DNA of 64,000 bases. Source: Gammaproteobacteria bacterium. GTDB lineage: Bacteria; Pseudomonadota; Gammaproteobacteria; QNFE01. The notes under the pieces are model-generated. The model worked only from the letters and a program-made list of their open reading frames with translations. It made no database searches and was not told the origin of the DNA. A program made the position numbers and the translations under genes. How positions within the stretch are numbered: position 1 is the stretch's first letter; the number at the start of each line of letters is the position of its first letter. The DNA lies in NCBI GenBank assembly GCA_003645455.1, contig QNFE01000006.1:1-64000 (forward strand), in the 5' to 3' direction. This document shows positions 41,423-51,722 of this stretch, in pieces.

Positions 41423-41994
41423 CAAATTTAACAAAAATATTAAAAATCGTGCCAGTGGGAGTTATTATTATAATCGCTCTTAGTGTTTTATATCGCCTCA
41501 TACCACATCCGCCAAATTTTACCCCAATTCTATCGATGGCATTGTTTGCAGGATGTTATATCAACAATAAAAAATTAGCCGTTTTGTTGCCACTTTTGAC
41601 AATGTTAGTCAGTGATTTATTATTAGGATTCCATAACACCATGATTTTTGTATATGGAGCATTATTTATCGCCGTTTTAATGGGTAGTTTTTTTATTCAA
41701 AACAAAGTTAAAATCCATAATGTTTTTTTGACAACTATAATGGCAAGTTTTGTATTTTTTATAATTACAAATTTTGCTGTTTGGTTAATGGGTGATTTTT
41801 ACCCATATAATTTTGCAGGACTTATCCAATCCTATCTTGCAGGATTAGCATTTTGGCAAAATGCTATCATAGGAGACTTATTTTTTGTATTTTTGTTTTT
41901 CGGTAGTTACGAATTTTTTAACAAAAAATTTTTAACGAAACTAAAAACTTCACAACAAAGTAACTATGATATAAAAACGTGCAAAAAATCATAA
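41419..41994 (+). CDS. Membrane protein, DUF6580-like (ECF-S transporter-like)
   Basis: LIPHPPNFTPILSMALFAGCY… followed by polytopic membrane sequence. Confidence 0.65.
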   Translation: MTNLTKILKIVPVGVIIIIALSVLYRLIPHPPNFTPILSMALFAGCYINNKKLAVLLPLLTMLVSDLLLGFHNTMIFVYGALFIAVLMGSFFIQNKVKIHNVFLTTIMASFVFFIITNFAVWLMGDFYPYNFAGLIQSYLAGLAFWQNAIIGDLFFVFLFFGSYEFFNKKFLTKLKTSQQSNYDIKTCKKS

Positions 41995-42129
41995 TAGCTA
42001 TCATTTATGGAACTTCTGATTAACTGCCAATAATAAATAACAAATGCAGTTATAGCAAGGGGACATACCCCTTTTGGAAGCTCTAATTAACCTATGTTTT
42101 CGGAGGTGGGACTTTAGTCCCACTTCCAA

Positions 42130-42275
42130 TGGCTTCAGTTTTTGCCGGAGTCCGTCATAACGAGGCGGACGGGTAAAAAAGAGGAACACAGAACAATAAA
42201 CCGCCGTGGTTATCTCTTGGCTGTTATATCCGTCAGATAACAAGAGATTGCCACGCTATGCTCGCAATGACGGGG
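42130..42275. repeat. GTCATTGCGAG-type palindromic repeat
   Basis: ggagtccgtcataacgaggcggacgggtaaaaaagaggaacac…aataaaccgccgtggttatctctt is a near-exact reverse complement of the 225-295 segment. Confidence 0.85.
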
Positions 42276-42389
42276 GAGTCAATCAGAGATACAAGGCTCC
42301 TTATGAAATAACCACTAAATTTTAAAGGTATGCAACAATAACGAGATTGTTTTTATGTTACAATCAATTATGAAAAAGGTTTTTAAAAA

Positions 42390-43574
42390 ATGAAAGAAGT
42401 TTATATTTTGTCAGGCATCAGAACTGCTATTGGTAGTTTTGGTGGCTCTTTATCATCAATATCTGCCACAGATTTGGGGGCAGTTGCCATCAAGGGTGCG
42501 ATTGATGCCGCAAAAATTGACAAAAAATTAGTGGATGAGCTTTATATGGGGAACGTCCTGTCTGCGAACTTAGGACAAGCACCTGCTCGCCAAGCCTTGA
42601 TGAAAGCAGGACTATCAGATACCACTCCTGCCACAACAATAAATAAAGTTTGTTCCTCTGGTATGAAAGCGATTATTATGGCAAGCCAGTCCATTTTATG
42701 CGGTGATAATAAAGTGATGGTAGCAGGTGGGATGGAGAATATGTCGCAGGCTCCTCGTTATTTATCCGACACTCGTCAAGGGCAAAAACTCGGGGATTTA
42801 AAACTTGTTGATGCTTTATTAAAAGACGGTTTAACCGATGTTTATGAAAAAAAACATATGGGTTTTTGTGCCGAACAAACTGCTATCAAGATGAAAATAA
42901 GTCGCAAAGAACAAGACGAATTTGCGATAAAATCCTATCAAAAATCTCAAACTGCCACCAAAAATAATAAATTCATTGATGAAATTGTGCCTGTATCTGT
43001 GCCACAAAAAAAAGCCGATGATAAAATAATCATCCAAGATGAGGAATGTTATAATACGAACCTTGATAGAATCCCAAATCTCAAACCAGTTTTTATAAAA
43101 GATAGTGGCACAATAACTGCCGCCTCCGCCTCAACTTTGAACGATGGAGCAGCGGCTGTTGTTTTATCTTGCAAAAAAACAGCACAAAAATTAAACCTAA
43201 AACCTGTGGCAAAAATAGTATCATATGCGGATGCTGCGATGGCACCTGTGGATTTTGGTATAGCACCTGCCAAAACGATTAAACTTGCTTTGAAAAAAGC
43301 TAATTTAAAAATAGAGGATATTGATTGTTTTGAAATCAACGAGGCGTTTGCGGTGGTGGCGCTTGCTAATATAAAATTATTAAAATTAAATCCAGATAGG
43401 GTTAATGTTAATGGTGGAGCCGTGTCGCTCGGTCATCCACTTGGAGCATCAGGGGCAAGAATTGTGGCTACTTTATTGCAGGTTTTAAAACAGAAAAAGG
43501 CAAAACTTGGAGTAGCCGCTATTTGCAATGGCGGTGGCGGTGCAAGTTGCCTGATTATTGAGAATATATTATGA
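42390..43574 (+). CDS. Acetyl-CoA C-acetyltransferase (thiolase)
   Basis: NKVCSSGMKAIIMASQSI; GGMENMSQAPRYL; NVNGGAVSLGHPLGASGARI; CNGGGGASCLIIE. Confidence 0.95.
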   Translation: MKEVYILSGIRTAIGSFGGSLSSISATDLGAVAIKGAIDAAKIDKKLVDELYMGNVLSANLGQAPARQALMKAGLSDTTPATTINKVCSSGMKAIIMASQSILCGDNKVMVAGGMENMSQAPRYLSDTRQGQKLGDLKLVDALLKDGLTDVYEKKHMGFCAEQTAIKMKISRKEQDEFAIKSYQKSQTATKNNKFIDEIVPVSVPQKKADDKIIIQDEECYNTNLDRIPNLKPVFIKDSGTITAASASTLNDGAAAVVLSCKKTAQKLNLKPVAKIVSYADAAMAPVDFGIAPAKTIKLALKKANLKIEDIDCFEINEAFAVVALANIKLLKLNPDRVNVNGGAVSLGHPLGASGARIVATLLQVLKQKKAKLGVAAICNGGGGASCLIIENIL

Positions 43575-44896
43575 GCAAAGTTTTACATCGAATATGCCAA
43601 TCAAATCTACCCACCATAGCAGGAGGCGAAGGGGTTTATTTGCATGATACTAACGGTAAAAAATATATTGATGCTTGCGGTGGGGCGGCAGTATCGTGTT
43701 TGGGGCATAATCATCCTGTGATAAAACAGGCGATGATGGAGCAGTTAAATAAAATATCCTATGCTCATACCAGTTTTTTTACGAATGAACCACAAGAAAA
43801 ATTAGCCCAAAACCTCTTAGAAAATTCAAAAGGAGATTTTGGCTCGGTCTATTTTGTCTCAGGAGGCTCGGAGGCAATTGAGACCTCTTTAAAATTAGCC
43901 CGCCAATATTTTTACGAACAAGAAAAATTTGATAAAAAATATTTCATCGCTCGCAAACAATCGTATCACGGTAATACACTTGGTGCTTTGTCAATCGGTG
44001 GTAATTTATGGAGACGAACAATGTTTGACCCTATTTTACAACCTGGGCAACATATCTCTGCCTGTTATGCTTATCGTGATAAAAAAGAAAATGAGAGCGA
44101 ATATGAATACGGACAAAGAGTTGCCACTGAATTAGAAGATAAAATCATAGAATTGGGGGCAAAAAATGTAGCAGCTTTTGTTGCCGAGACTGTTGTAGGG
44201 GCAACTGTCGGAGTATTGCCTGCGGTAGATGGATACTTTAAAACTATCCGGGCTATTTGTGATAAATATGATGTCCTGCTTATCTTAGATGAAATAATGT
44301 GTGGGATGGGAAGATGTGGCACGCTCCATGCTTGCGAACAAGAGGGCATTCAGGCAGACTTACAAACCATAGCAAAAGGTTTGGCGGGGGGTTATCAAGC
44401 ACTCGGTGCGGTCTTGGTGGGGGATAAAATTCACCAGCAAATATGTCAAGGATCAGGAATGTTTCATCACGGCCATACCTATATAGGGCATCCTATGGCA
44501 ACCGCCGCAGGGCTTGCTGTGCAACAAGAAATTCAAGAAAAAAATCTTTTAGAAAATGTCAACAAACAGGGCGAATTATTAAAAAATACTCTACAGGATA
44601 TTGCCACAAATCATCCCTTTATAGGAGATGTCAGAGGACGAGGACTATTCGTAGGTTTAGAGTTAGTCAAGGATAAAAATAATAAACAGCCCTTTGGTTA
44701 TAAAAGAAGATTGCATGCAACAATAAAAAAACAAGCGATGGATAATGGCTTGATGATATATCCTATGGGTGGCACAATTGATGGGAAAAATGGCAACCAT
44801 ATTTTATTGGCTCCACCTTTTATTGCTACCTCGTCCGACATAGAACAAATATGCAACAAACTAATCAAGTCAATTGATAGTGCAATAGAAAAATAG
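43571..44896 (+). CDS. Class III PLP-dependent aminotransferase
   Basis: YFVSGGSEAIETSLKLARQY; LILDEIMCGMGRCG; AKGLAGGYQALGAVLV; GHTYIGHPMA. Confidence 0.93.
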   Translation: MSKVLHRICQSNLPTIAGGEGVYLHDTNGKKYIDACGGAAVSCLGHNHPVIKQAMMEQLNKISYAHTSFFTNEPQEKLAQNLLENSKGDFGSVYFVSGGSEAIETSLKLARQYFYEQEKFDKKYFIARKQSYHGNTLGALSIGGNLWRRTMFDPILQPGQHISACYAYRDKKENESEYEYGQRVATELEDKIIELGAKNVAAFVAETVVGATVGVLPAVDGYFKTIRAICDKYDVLLILDEIMCGMGRCGTLHACEQEGIQADLQTIAKGLAGGYQALGAVLVGDKIHQQICQGSGMFHHGHTYIGHPMATAAGLAVQQEIQEKNLLENVNKQGELLKNTLQDIATNHPFIGDVRGRGLFVGLELVKDKNNKQPFGYKRRLHATIKKQAMDNGLMIYPMGGTIDGKNGNHILLAPPFIATSSDIEQICNKLIKSIDSAIEK

Positions 44897-44921
44897 TTTT
44901 TTAATTGAAATTGTATTAATA

Positions 44922-45105
44922 GAGACCTTTGCATAATTCAAGCACAATTTATAAAACAAATAGATTGCATATGCTCATAGCAAAAATTCGTCATCACGAG
45001 CGAAGCGAGGAACTGTAAAAGGAATTACCATATTCCTCATTTTTGCTATAAAAATGCACTATTTTCTGTCCTCTCTAAACAGCACTTGAGTTATGCAAAG
45101 ATCTC
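44922..45105. mobile_element. 184-bp MITE (copy 3), with a nested ~24-bp insertion
   Basis: GAGACCTTTGCATAATTCAAGC … GCACTTGAGTTATGCAAAGATCTC; core matches copies 1 and 2 apart from the extra tcacgagcgaagcgaggaactg block. Confidence 0.88.
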
Positions 45106-45194
45106 TACTATAATGTTGTAGAATGTAGATAAATTTGAATTGATAAATTTATTATGTTAGTATTTCTTTTATTTACTTTAAATAGGTTTTTTAT

Positions 45195-46121
45195 ATGAAT
45201 ATGGCAGATAGAGATGGGCTTATTTGGTTTGATGGCAAGATGGTTAACTGGCGTGATGCTAATGTTCATGTATTGACTCACACTTTGCATTATGGAATGG
45301 GGGTTTTTGAAGGTGTTCGTGCTTATGAAACTGATAAAGGAGCTGCTATTTTTAAACTACAGGAGCACACAGAAAGATTATTTAACTCTGCCAAAATAAT
45401 GCAAATGAATATTCCTTTTGATAAACAAGAGATAAATGATGCTCAAATACAGTCTGTATTACAAAACAATCTATCTTCTGCATATATTCGTCCGATGTGT
45501 TTTTATGGGTCAGAGAGTATGGGTCTTCGTGCAAAGGGATTAAAGACTCACTGTATAATTGCCGCATGGAACTGGGGTTCTTATATGGGCGAGGATAAAA
45601 TGCAACAAGGAATTCGTATAAAAACATCTTCACATACTCGCCATCATGTGAATATCTCAATGTGTAAATCAAAAACCAATGGCAATTATGTAAATTCAAT
45701 GTTGGCTTTACAAGAGGCTTTAAATGATGGTTATGATGAGGCTATGTTGTTAGACCCACAAGGATTTGTCGCCGAAGGATCAGGCGAGAATATTTTTATC
45801 ATCAAGAATGATGTGATTTATACTCCGGATTCTACCTCAGCATTAAATGGCATAACTCGTCAAACAATTATGAATCTTGCTACTGATATTGGAATAAAAG
45901 TGATAGAAAAACGCATCACAAGAGACGAGGTATATATAGCTGATGAGGCATTTTTCAGTGGCACAGCAGTAGAAATTACCCCTATTTCTGAGGTAGATAA
46001 TCGCCCCATAGGAACAGGAACAAGAGGTCAAATTACCAAAAAATTACAACAAATGTTTTTTGATGTTGTAAACGGTAAATTACCAAAATACGATTCTTGG
46101 TTATCATACGTAGAGGCTTAA
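45195..46121 (+). CDS. ilvE: Branched-chain amino acid aminotransferase
   Basis: LTHTLHYGMGVFEGVRAYET; SENIFIIKNDVIYTPDSTSALNGITRQTI; FFSGTAVEITPISEVDNRPIG. Confidence 0.96.
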   Translation: MNMADRDGLIWFDGKMVNWRDANVHVLTHTLHYGMGVFEGVRAYETDKGAAIFKLQEHTERLFNSAKIMQMNIPFDKQEINDAQIQSVLQNNLSSAYIRPMCFYGSESMGLRAKGLKTHCIIAAWNWGSYMGEDKMQQGIRIKTSSHTRHHVNISMCKSKTNGNYVNSMLALQEALNDGYDEAMLLDPQGFVAEGSGENIFIIKNDVIYTPDSTSALNGITRQTIMNLATDIGIKVIEKRITRDEVYIADEAFFSGTAVEITPISEVDNRPIGTGTRGQITKKLQQMFFDVVNGKLPKYDSWLSYVEA

Positions 46122-46126
46122 TAAAA

Positions 46127-46309
46127 ATGGAAATTGCCAATAATAAAAACATATATCAGGTCACATCTTCTGATTACCCGTTATCCTGTCCTGGTAAAAA
46201 TATGTCAAAGAGTGAATCTCACCCTAAAATTTTTATCAAATTAGATAAAAAGGGAGAAGGTGTGTGCCCTTATTGTGGAGCCATTTATCGTGCCCACCAC
46301 AATACATAG
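46127..46309 (+). CDS. Zinc-finger domain protein (zf-CHCC, NDUFS6-like) (ORF track start 46097)
   Basis: DYPLSCPGKNMSKSESHPKIFIKLDKKGEGVCPYCGAIYRAHH: C…H…CPYC pattern. Confidence 0.83.
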   Translation: MEIANNKNIYQVTSSDYPLSCPGKNMSKSESHPKIFIKLDKKGEGVCPYCGAIYRAHHNT

Positions 46310-48320
46310 GTTTAATCAATTTACCCATAGTATAAAAGCAGTTTTAATAGCACTTTTTTTACTTTTATCACTGTTTTTTGTAAGCCGTTTTGCTTTTTTA
46401 TTATTTTTATCACAAGCAGAAATTTTAACATATGACTTATATCAATTATCCTATGCCTTTATGGTAGGATTTCGTTTTGATTTAAGAGTAGCTATAATCT
46501 TATTTTTACCATTCTTTTTACTAGCAAGTTGGGGCAAAATAAATAAACAATTTCTAAATTCTTTAAAAATTTATTCTTTGGTTGTTTTGGCAAGTGTGTT
46601 ATTTTTAAATATCTCTGACTACTTTTATTTTCAATTTTATCAATCTCATTTTAACGGCATCATATTCGGTTTAATTGAAGATGATTTTGTGGCATTGATG
46701 CAAACAATCTGGGCACAATATCCACTAATAACCACGATATCATCAATTATACTATTTATCCCATTATCTTGGTTTTTATTGGGAAAATTTATCAATATCA
46801 ATAAAATAAATACCAAACAATACCACATTATCCATAAAATAATTTTTGTAATAGTGTTGTTATTTTTAATCGTCTATGGTGCCAGGGGAGGGTTTGCCAT
46901 GCATCCATTAGGATCGCAAGATAAAATCGTATCCGATAATCAATTCATCAATCAACTTGGCACCAATTCTGTTATTGAATTATATGAAACTATTGTAAAA
47001 AGAGCACATATTTTTGACAACATAAATCCCAAAAGTATTTTAGATAAATATAATTACTCCCATATATCACAACCACTATCAGATTATTTTGGCATCCAAT
47101 TTGATAAAAACATAAGTGATAAAGAGGCGTTTGAGAGTTTATTTATCAAAACTACCGCTAAAAAAGATAATAAAAAAAATGTTATTTTTGCTTTGATGGA
47201 AAGCCAAAGCGGACATCTATCCGATTACCACAGCAATAAAAATAATTTGTTAGGTGAGTTATCTATACATTTCAAGAAGGATATAGTTTTTAATCGATTT
47301 TTATCAAGCGAGCACGGCACAAACCCCAGCTTAGAAAATATACTATTAAATACTCCAATTTATCCTATCGGACAAAGCCGCTATAAAAATATAAATTTTA
47401 AATCAAATATAATTACACCCTTTAAAAAAAATGGTTATGAAATTATATTTATAACCGGCGGCAGTAATGGCTGGCGAGATTTGGATAAATTTTTACCAAA
47501 GCAAGGTTTCGATAAGATTATTGACAAAATATCAATTAAAAATAAATATCCACAGGCCACCGAAAATACCTGGGGAGTTTTTGACGAATATTTATTTGAC
47601 TACACATATGATTTAATACAAAATAATAAATCCAAAAAACCTCTATTTATTTTTTTGCTCAGCACCGGCCATCATCCACCATATAAAATCCCTCCTGATT
47701 ATAAGTTAAAAAAATATCAAATACCAGCTGAATTTGATGATATATTATTTGACAAAAGTAAAAAAGAAGCACATAGAGTATTAAAAAGCTATCAATATAG
47801 CAACGATAAATTAGGATTGTTTATCAGCAAAATAAAAAACAATAATGATCTAAAAAATAAGACGATTATAGCCACCACAGGAGATCATAATACTCGTGAT
47901 ATAATAAAATATAATTCAAACAGGTCAATTTTTAACCATGTCAGAGTGCCTTTTTATTTGTATTTGCCAGATGATTTAAAACAAAATATAAAATATGACA
48001 ATAATATTATAGCCTCTCATAAGGATATATTTCCTACAATATACAACCGAATTTTTAAAGATACAAAATATTTTAAATCAGGAGAGGATCTATTAGCTGT
48101 TGATAAGAGTAATAATTTTGCCATCCATAATTGTCTTATATCGGCCAATAAATATGGAGCGATAAAAAATACAGCGAAGCCATTTTTTTACAAGTGGCAC
48201 AAAAAAACACTGTTAAAATCAGCAAAACTAAATAATAACTTGCAAAAACTACTTAAAAAAACCCAAGCCTATTGTGCTATTATGCACTGGCAAATACTTT
48301 ATCAAACGATTAACGAATAA
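46260..48320 (+). CDS. LTA synthase-family sulfatase/phosphoethanolamine-type transferase
   Basis: N-terminal TM region; MESQSGHLSDYH, EHGTNPSLENILLN, FIFLLSTGHHPPY, TTGDHNTRD. Confidence 0.88.
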   Translation: MCALIVEPFIVPTTIHRFNQFTHSIKAVLIALFLLLSLFFVSRFAFLLFLSQAEILTYDLYQLSYAFMVGFRFDLRVAIILFLPFFLLASWGKINKQFLNSLKIYSLVVLASVLFLNISDYFYFQFYQSHFNGIIFGLIEDDFVALMQTIWAQYPLITTISSIILFIPLSWFLLGKFININKINTKQYHIIHKIIFVIVLLFLIVYGARGGFAMHPLGSQDKIVSDNQFINQLGTNSVIELYETIVKRAHIFDNINPKSILDKYNYSHISQPLSDYFGIQFDKNISDKEAFESLFIKTTAKKDNKKNVIFALMESQSGHLSDYHSNKNNLLGELSIHFKKDIVFNRFLSSEHGTNPSLENILLNTPIYPIGQSRYKNINFKSNIITPFKKNGYEIIFITGGSNGWRDLDKFLPKQGFDKIIDKISIKNKYPQATENTWGVFDEYLFDYTYDLIQNNKSKKPLFIFLLSTGHHPPYKIPPDYKLKKYQIPAEFDDILFDKSKKEAHRVLKSYQYSNDKLGLFISKIKNNNDLKNKTIIATTGDHNTRDIIKYNSNRSIFNHVRVPFYLYLPDDLKQNIKYDNNIIASHKDIFPTIYNRIFKDTKYFKSGEDLLAVDKSNNFAIHNCLISANKYGAIKNTAKPFFYKWHKKTLLKSAKLNNNLQKLLKKTQAYCAIMHWQILYQTINE

Positions 48321-48329
48321 ATAACTACG

Positions 48330-48425
48330 GTCATGCTGAACTTGATTCAGTATCCATCTATGTAACAAGGCCTTCCATGTCATTTGAATGGATTCCGTGT
48401 CAAGTATTTCAATGACGAATATGAG
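48330..48425. repeat. Intergenic repeat (…gattcagtatcc…ggattccgtgtcaag…atgacga type)
   Basis: Matches the general layout of widespread bacterial intergenic palindromes; single copy in this window. Confidence 0.45.
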
Positions 48426-48670
48426 GGGCATACCATAAAATAAGTTAAAGTTTTTCGCCTCGCTCGGCAATCTTTGTTATGGCACAACAATGATGAAAAA
48501 TGGAGAATGAGATTAGCAAAATAATTATACCACATAGGAATAGATGCACCGCATACAGTGAGATTTATTACTTTTTAAAACATTTCCCATCAAAAGAATT
48601 AAAAAATGTTATAGTGGCACAATTATAACTATTATTTAAAGTGTTAATAAAACTAAAAGGATTATAAATT

Positions 48671-51292
48671 ATGGTAGAAAACAAAAATACGACCACGACA
48701 ACCACCACACCACCATCCCAAGCTGAAAGTTTGGTAGCAGAAGCAGAAACAGGTGCCAGATCTCCTGACAATCTTTTAATTGCTAAGTTTTTGTTTTACA
48801 CGGCTTTGGTTTGGTCGGTTTTTCAATTATATGTCTCCTCCCCTTTGGTATTAGAATTTACTCCTTGGATGAATGCCGATGTTGTCAAAAGATTCCATCT
48901 AATTTTTGCAGGATTCTTGGCTTTTTTATCATATCCTGCTTTTAAAAATTCATCTCGTCATCATATCCCCATTGTAGACTGGATTATGGCTTTGTTGGTT
49001 GTCATAGCTTGTAGTTATTTGATTTATCAACAGGTTTGGAATTCTGAGCATTTTGAAATGCGTTTGGGTGTGCCAAATGCCACTGATTTGATTTTGGCAG
49101 TCATAGGTATAGTTTTGTTATTAGAGGCTACCCGTCGCTCGCTTGGCCCACCTTTAATGGTAGTGGCTATTTTGGCTTTGTCTTATGCTTTTTTTGGGAT
49201 GGCTGATTATGCTGGCGCCTCTTTGAATAAAATTGTCTCGCATATGTGGATTACTACCGAGGGAGCATTCGGTATTGCGATTGGTGTGTCTGCCACTATG
49301 GTTTTTTTATTCGTTTTGTTCGGAGCGATGTTAGAGCAAGCAGGAGCTGGCAATTATTTTATTCGAGTAGCTTTTTCTTTAATGGGACACTTCAAAGGCG
49401 GTCCTGCCAAAGCCGCTGTGGTATCATCTGCTATGACCGGCATGATATCAGGTTCATCAATTGCGAATGTTGTGACAACTGGCACTTTTACGATTCCTTT
49501 GATGAAAAAAGTAGGATTTTCAGCAGAAAAAGCAGGAGCTGTTGAGGTTGCCTCATCCACCAACGGTCAACTTACCCCGCCGATTATGGGGGCAGCTGCC
49601 TTTTTGATGGTGGAATATGTTGGTATTCCGTTTGTTGAGGTAATAAAACATGCTTTTCTTCCTGCTATAATATCCTATATCGCTTTGGTTTATATTGTGC
49701 ATTTGGAGGCTATGAAAGCCGGAATGCAGGGTTTGCCTCGTCCGTTTAAAATGAATAAAAAAGCCAAGCTTTTTGGGGTGTTGAGCGTGTTGATTGTGGT
49801 AGGGTTTTTGGTTTGGGTTTTGCCACCTGCCATAGCTTTCATCAAACAATTTGCAGGAGATTACACATTTTGGGTAATTTGTGCTATTTTATTAGTATCC
49901 TATCTTGTCTTGTTGTTTTACTCTTCCAAAGTGCCAGATTTACCTACCGAAGAAATTGTTGAATTACCAAAAGTTGGTCTGACGGTCCGAGCAGGATTAC
50001 ACTATTTATTACCAGTCGTGGTTTTAGTGTGGTTGCTGACAGTTGAGAGATTATCTCCTGATTTATCGGCTTTTTGGGCGGTGATATTTATGATTTTTAT
50101 TATCATAACTCAACATCCGATTATCAACTTTTTCAGAGGCTCGTTGAAACTATGGCAACAGACTAAAATCGGTTTGAATGATTTTAAGTTTGGTTTGGTG
50201 AATGGCGCTCGTAATATGATAGGAATCGGTGTCGCCACGGCAGCCGCAGGCATCATAGTCGGCACAGTGACCTTAACTGGTATAGGGCAGGTGGTGATAG
50301 GTTTGGTAGAGTTTATTTCTGGTGGCAATATATTTTTAATCCTATTATTTACCGCAATTATTAGTTTGATTTTGGGGATGGGTTTGCCTACTACGGCGAA
50401 TTATATTGTCGTCTCGTCCCTTATGGCACCTGTTATTGTAAGTTTGGGAGCCGCGAACGAGATTGCAATTCCGCTGATAGCAGCTCACATGTTTGTGTTT
50501 TATTTTGGGATTTTGGCGGATGATACCCCACCTGTTGGTCTGGCTGCTTTTGCGGCGGCTGCTATTTCCAAAGGCGACCCGATAAAAACAGGTATTCAAG
50601 GTTTTACCTACGACATAAGAACCGCTGTTTTGCCATTTTTATTTATTTTTAATACTCAGTTATTGATGATTGGAGTTGATAGTATTTTAAATCTTGTGGT
50701 GGTGGTGGTCTCATCAGTGATGGCTATTTTGTTATTCGCCGCTGCCACTCAGGGTTTTTGGTTAGTAAAAAGTCGTCTGTGGGAAACATTAGTTATTGTC
50801 CTATGCGCTTTTTTACTGTTTCGTCCGGGTTTTGTTTGGGATAAAGTGCAACCACCGTTTGAAAATTTGTCTGGTAAGCAAATATTCCAAGTTGCCGACA
50901 AGATGCAAGCGGGTGATTTATTACAATTTGTCGTTGAGGGCGAGACATTAGAAGAGGTGGAGAGGTCATATACTTTTATGATTCCATTAGAGACAGGCAA
51001 AACTGGTAGGCAACGGATAAATAATACTGGGTTGCAATTAGACGATAGTCTGGGAGAGATGGAGGTGGCGATGATAAATCTTGGTATTTCATCTAATACT
51101 GGCATCACCAAACAATTAGAATCATTCAAAAAAGCCGGAGTCGATAGTGGCTGGATTATAAAATCAGTGCGAGTAAAAAGCGACAGAGTCCCCAAAGAAA
51201 TAGTTTATATCCCAACTTTGGCTTTAATATTTTTCATCGGTTTTTTACAAATCCGCCGTAAAAAACAACAACAATTATCGGAGGCAACATAA
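48671..51292 (+). CDS. TRAP transporter fused permease (4TM+12TM, TAXI type)
   Basis: 873 aa; GAMTGMISGSSIANVVTTGTFTIPLMKKVGFSAEKAGAVEVASSTNGQLTPPIMGAAAFLM; LGMGLPTTANYIVVSSLMAP. Confidence 0.94.
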   Translation: MVENKNTTTTTTTPPSQAESLVAEAETGARSPDNLLIAKFLFYTALVWSVFQLYVSSPLVLEFTPWMNADVVKRFHLIFAGFLAFLSYPAFKNSSRHHIPIVDWIMALLVVIACSYLIYQQVWNSEHFEMRLGVPNATDLILAVIGIVLLLEATRRSLGPPLMVVAILALSYAFFGMADYAGASLNKIVSHMWITTEGAFGIAIGVSATMVFLFVLFGAMLEQAGAGNYFIRVAFSLMGHFKGGPAKAAVVSSAMTGMISGSSIANVVTTGTFTIPLMKKVGFSAEKAGAVEVASSTNGQLTPPIMGAAAFLMVEYVGIPFVEVIKHAFLPAIISYIALVYIVHLEAMKAGMQGLPRPFKMNKKAKLFGVLSVLIVVGFLVWVLPPAIAFIKQFAGDYTFWVICAILLVSYLVLLFYSSKVPDLPTEEIVELPKVGLTVRAGLHYLLPVVVLVWLLTVERLSPDLSAFWAVIFMIFIIITQHPIINFFRGSLKLWQQTKIGLNDFKFGLVNGARNMIGIGVATAAAGIIVGTVTLTGIGQVVIGLVEFISGGNIFLILLFTAIISLILGMGLPTTANYIVVSSLMAPVIVSLGAANEIAIPLIAAHMFVFYFGILADDTPPVGLAAFAAAAISKGDPIKTGIQGFTYDIRTAVLPFLFIFNTQLLMIGVDSILNLVVVVVSSVMAILLFAAATQGFWLVKSRLWETLVIVLCAFLLFRPGFVWDKVQPPFENLSGKQIFQVADKMQAGDLLQFVVEGETLEEVERSYTFMIPLETGKTGRQRINNTGLQLDDSLGEMEVAMINLGISSNTGITKQLESFKKAGVDSGWIIKSVRVKSDRVPKEIVYIPTLALIFFIGFLQIRRKKQQQLSEAT

Positions 51293-51293
51293 A

Positions 51294-51722
51294 ATGTATC
51301 AAAATATCCTAACTTATGTCGATATGCATAAAAAAAATTCTTGGATTAAGTCTTTGCCCCATTGTGTTGAGTTGATAAAAAGACCAGAGACCAGATTGCA
51401 TATTTTAACCTGTCTGCCAGATTTTGGGATGCCTATTGTCGCGCAATTTTTCCCCTCAAATTTTGATGATAAAAAAGTGCAACAAGAGATTTTAAAGCAA
51501 CTTCAAGACTTTATCAAAACTCATGTGCCAGCCCAGATAAAAACCAAAGCGATAATTACCGAAGGGACCCGCCGAGATGCAATTTTAAACATTGCTAAAA
51601 AAATTGAAGCTGATTTGATTGTGTTGCCTACTGCCCGTGAGAAAAGCCACTTTTATACCCTCGGTGCCACCGCTGCCCATGTGGTCCGTCATGCTGATTG
51701 TTCGGTTTTGATTGTCCGATAA
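51294..51722 (+). CDS. Universal stress protein family (UspA)
   Basis: 142 aa; nucleotide-binding-like C-terminus LGATAAHVVRHADCSVLIVR. Confidence 0.9.
   Translation: MYQNILTYVDMHKKNSWIKSLPHCVELIKRPETRLHILTCLPDFGMPIVAQFFPSNFDDKKVQQEILKQLQDFIKTHVPAQIKTKAIITEGTRRDAILNIAKKIEADLIVLPTAREKSHFYTLGATAAHVVRHADCSVLIVR

Noticed and set aside
42001-42243. 80-aa minus ORF
   Set aside because: Falls over a palindromic repeat; no recognisable domain.
44443-44676. 77-aa plus ORF inside the aminotransferase gene
   Set aside because: Alternate frame of a well-supported aminotransferase; Arg/Ser-rich artefact composition.
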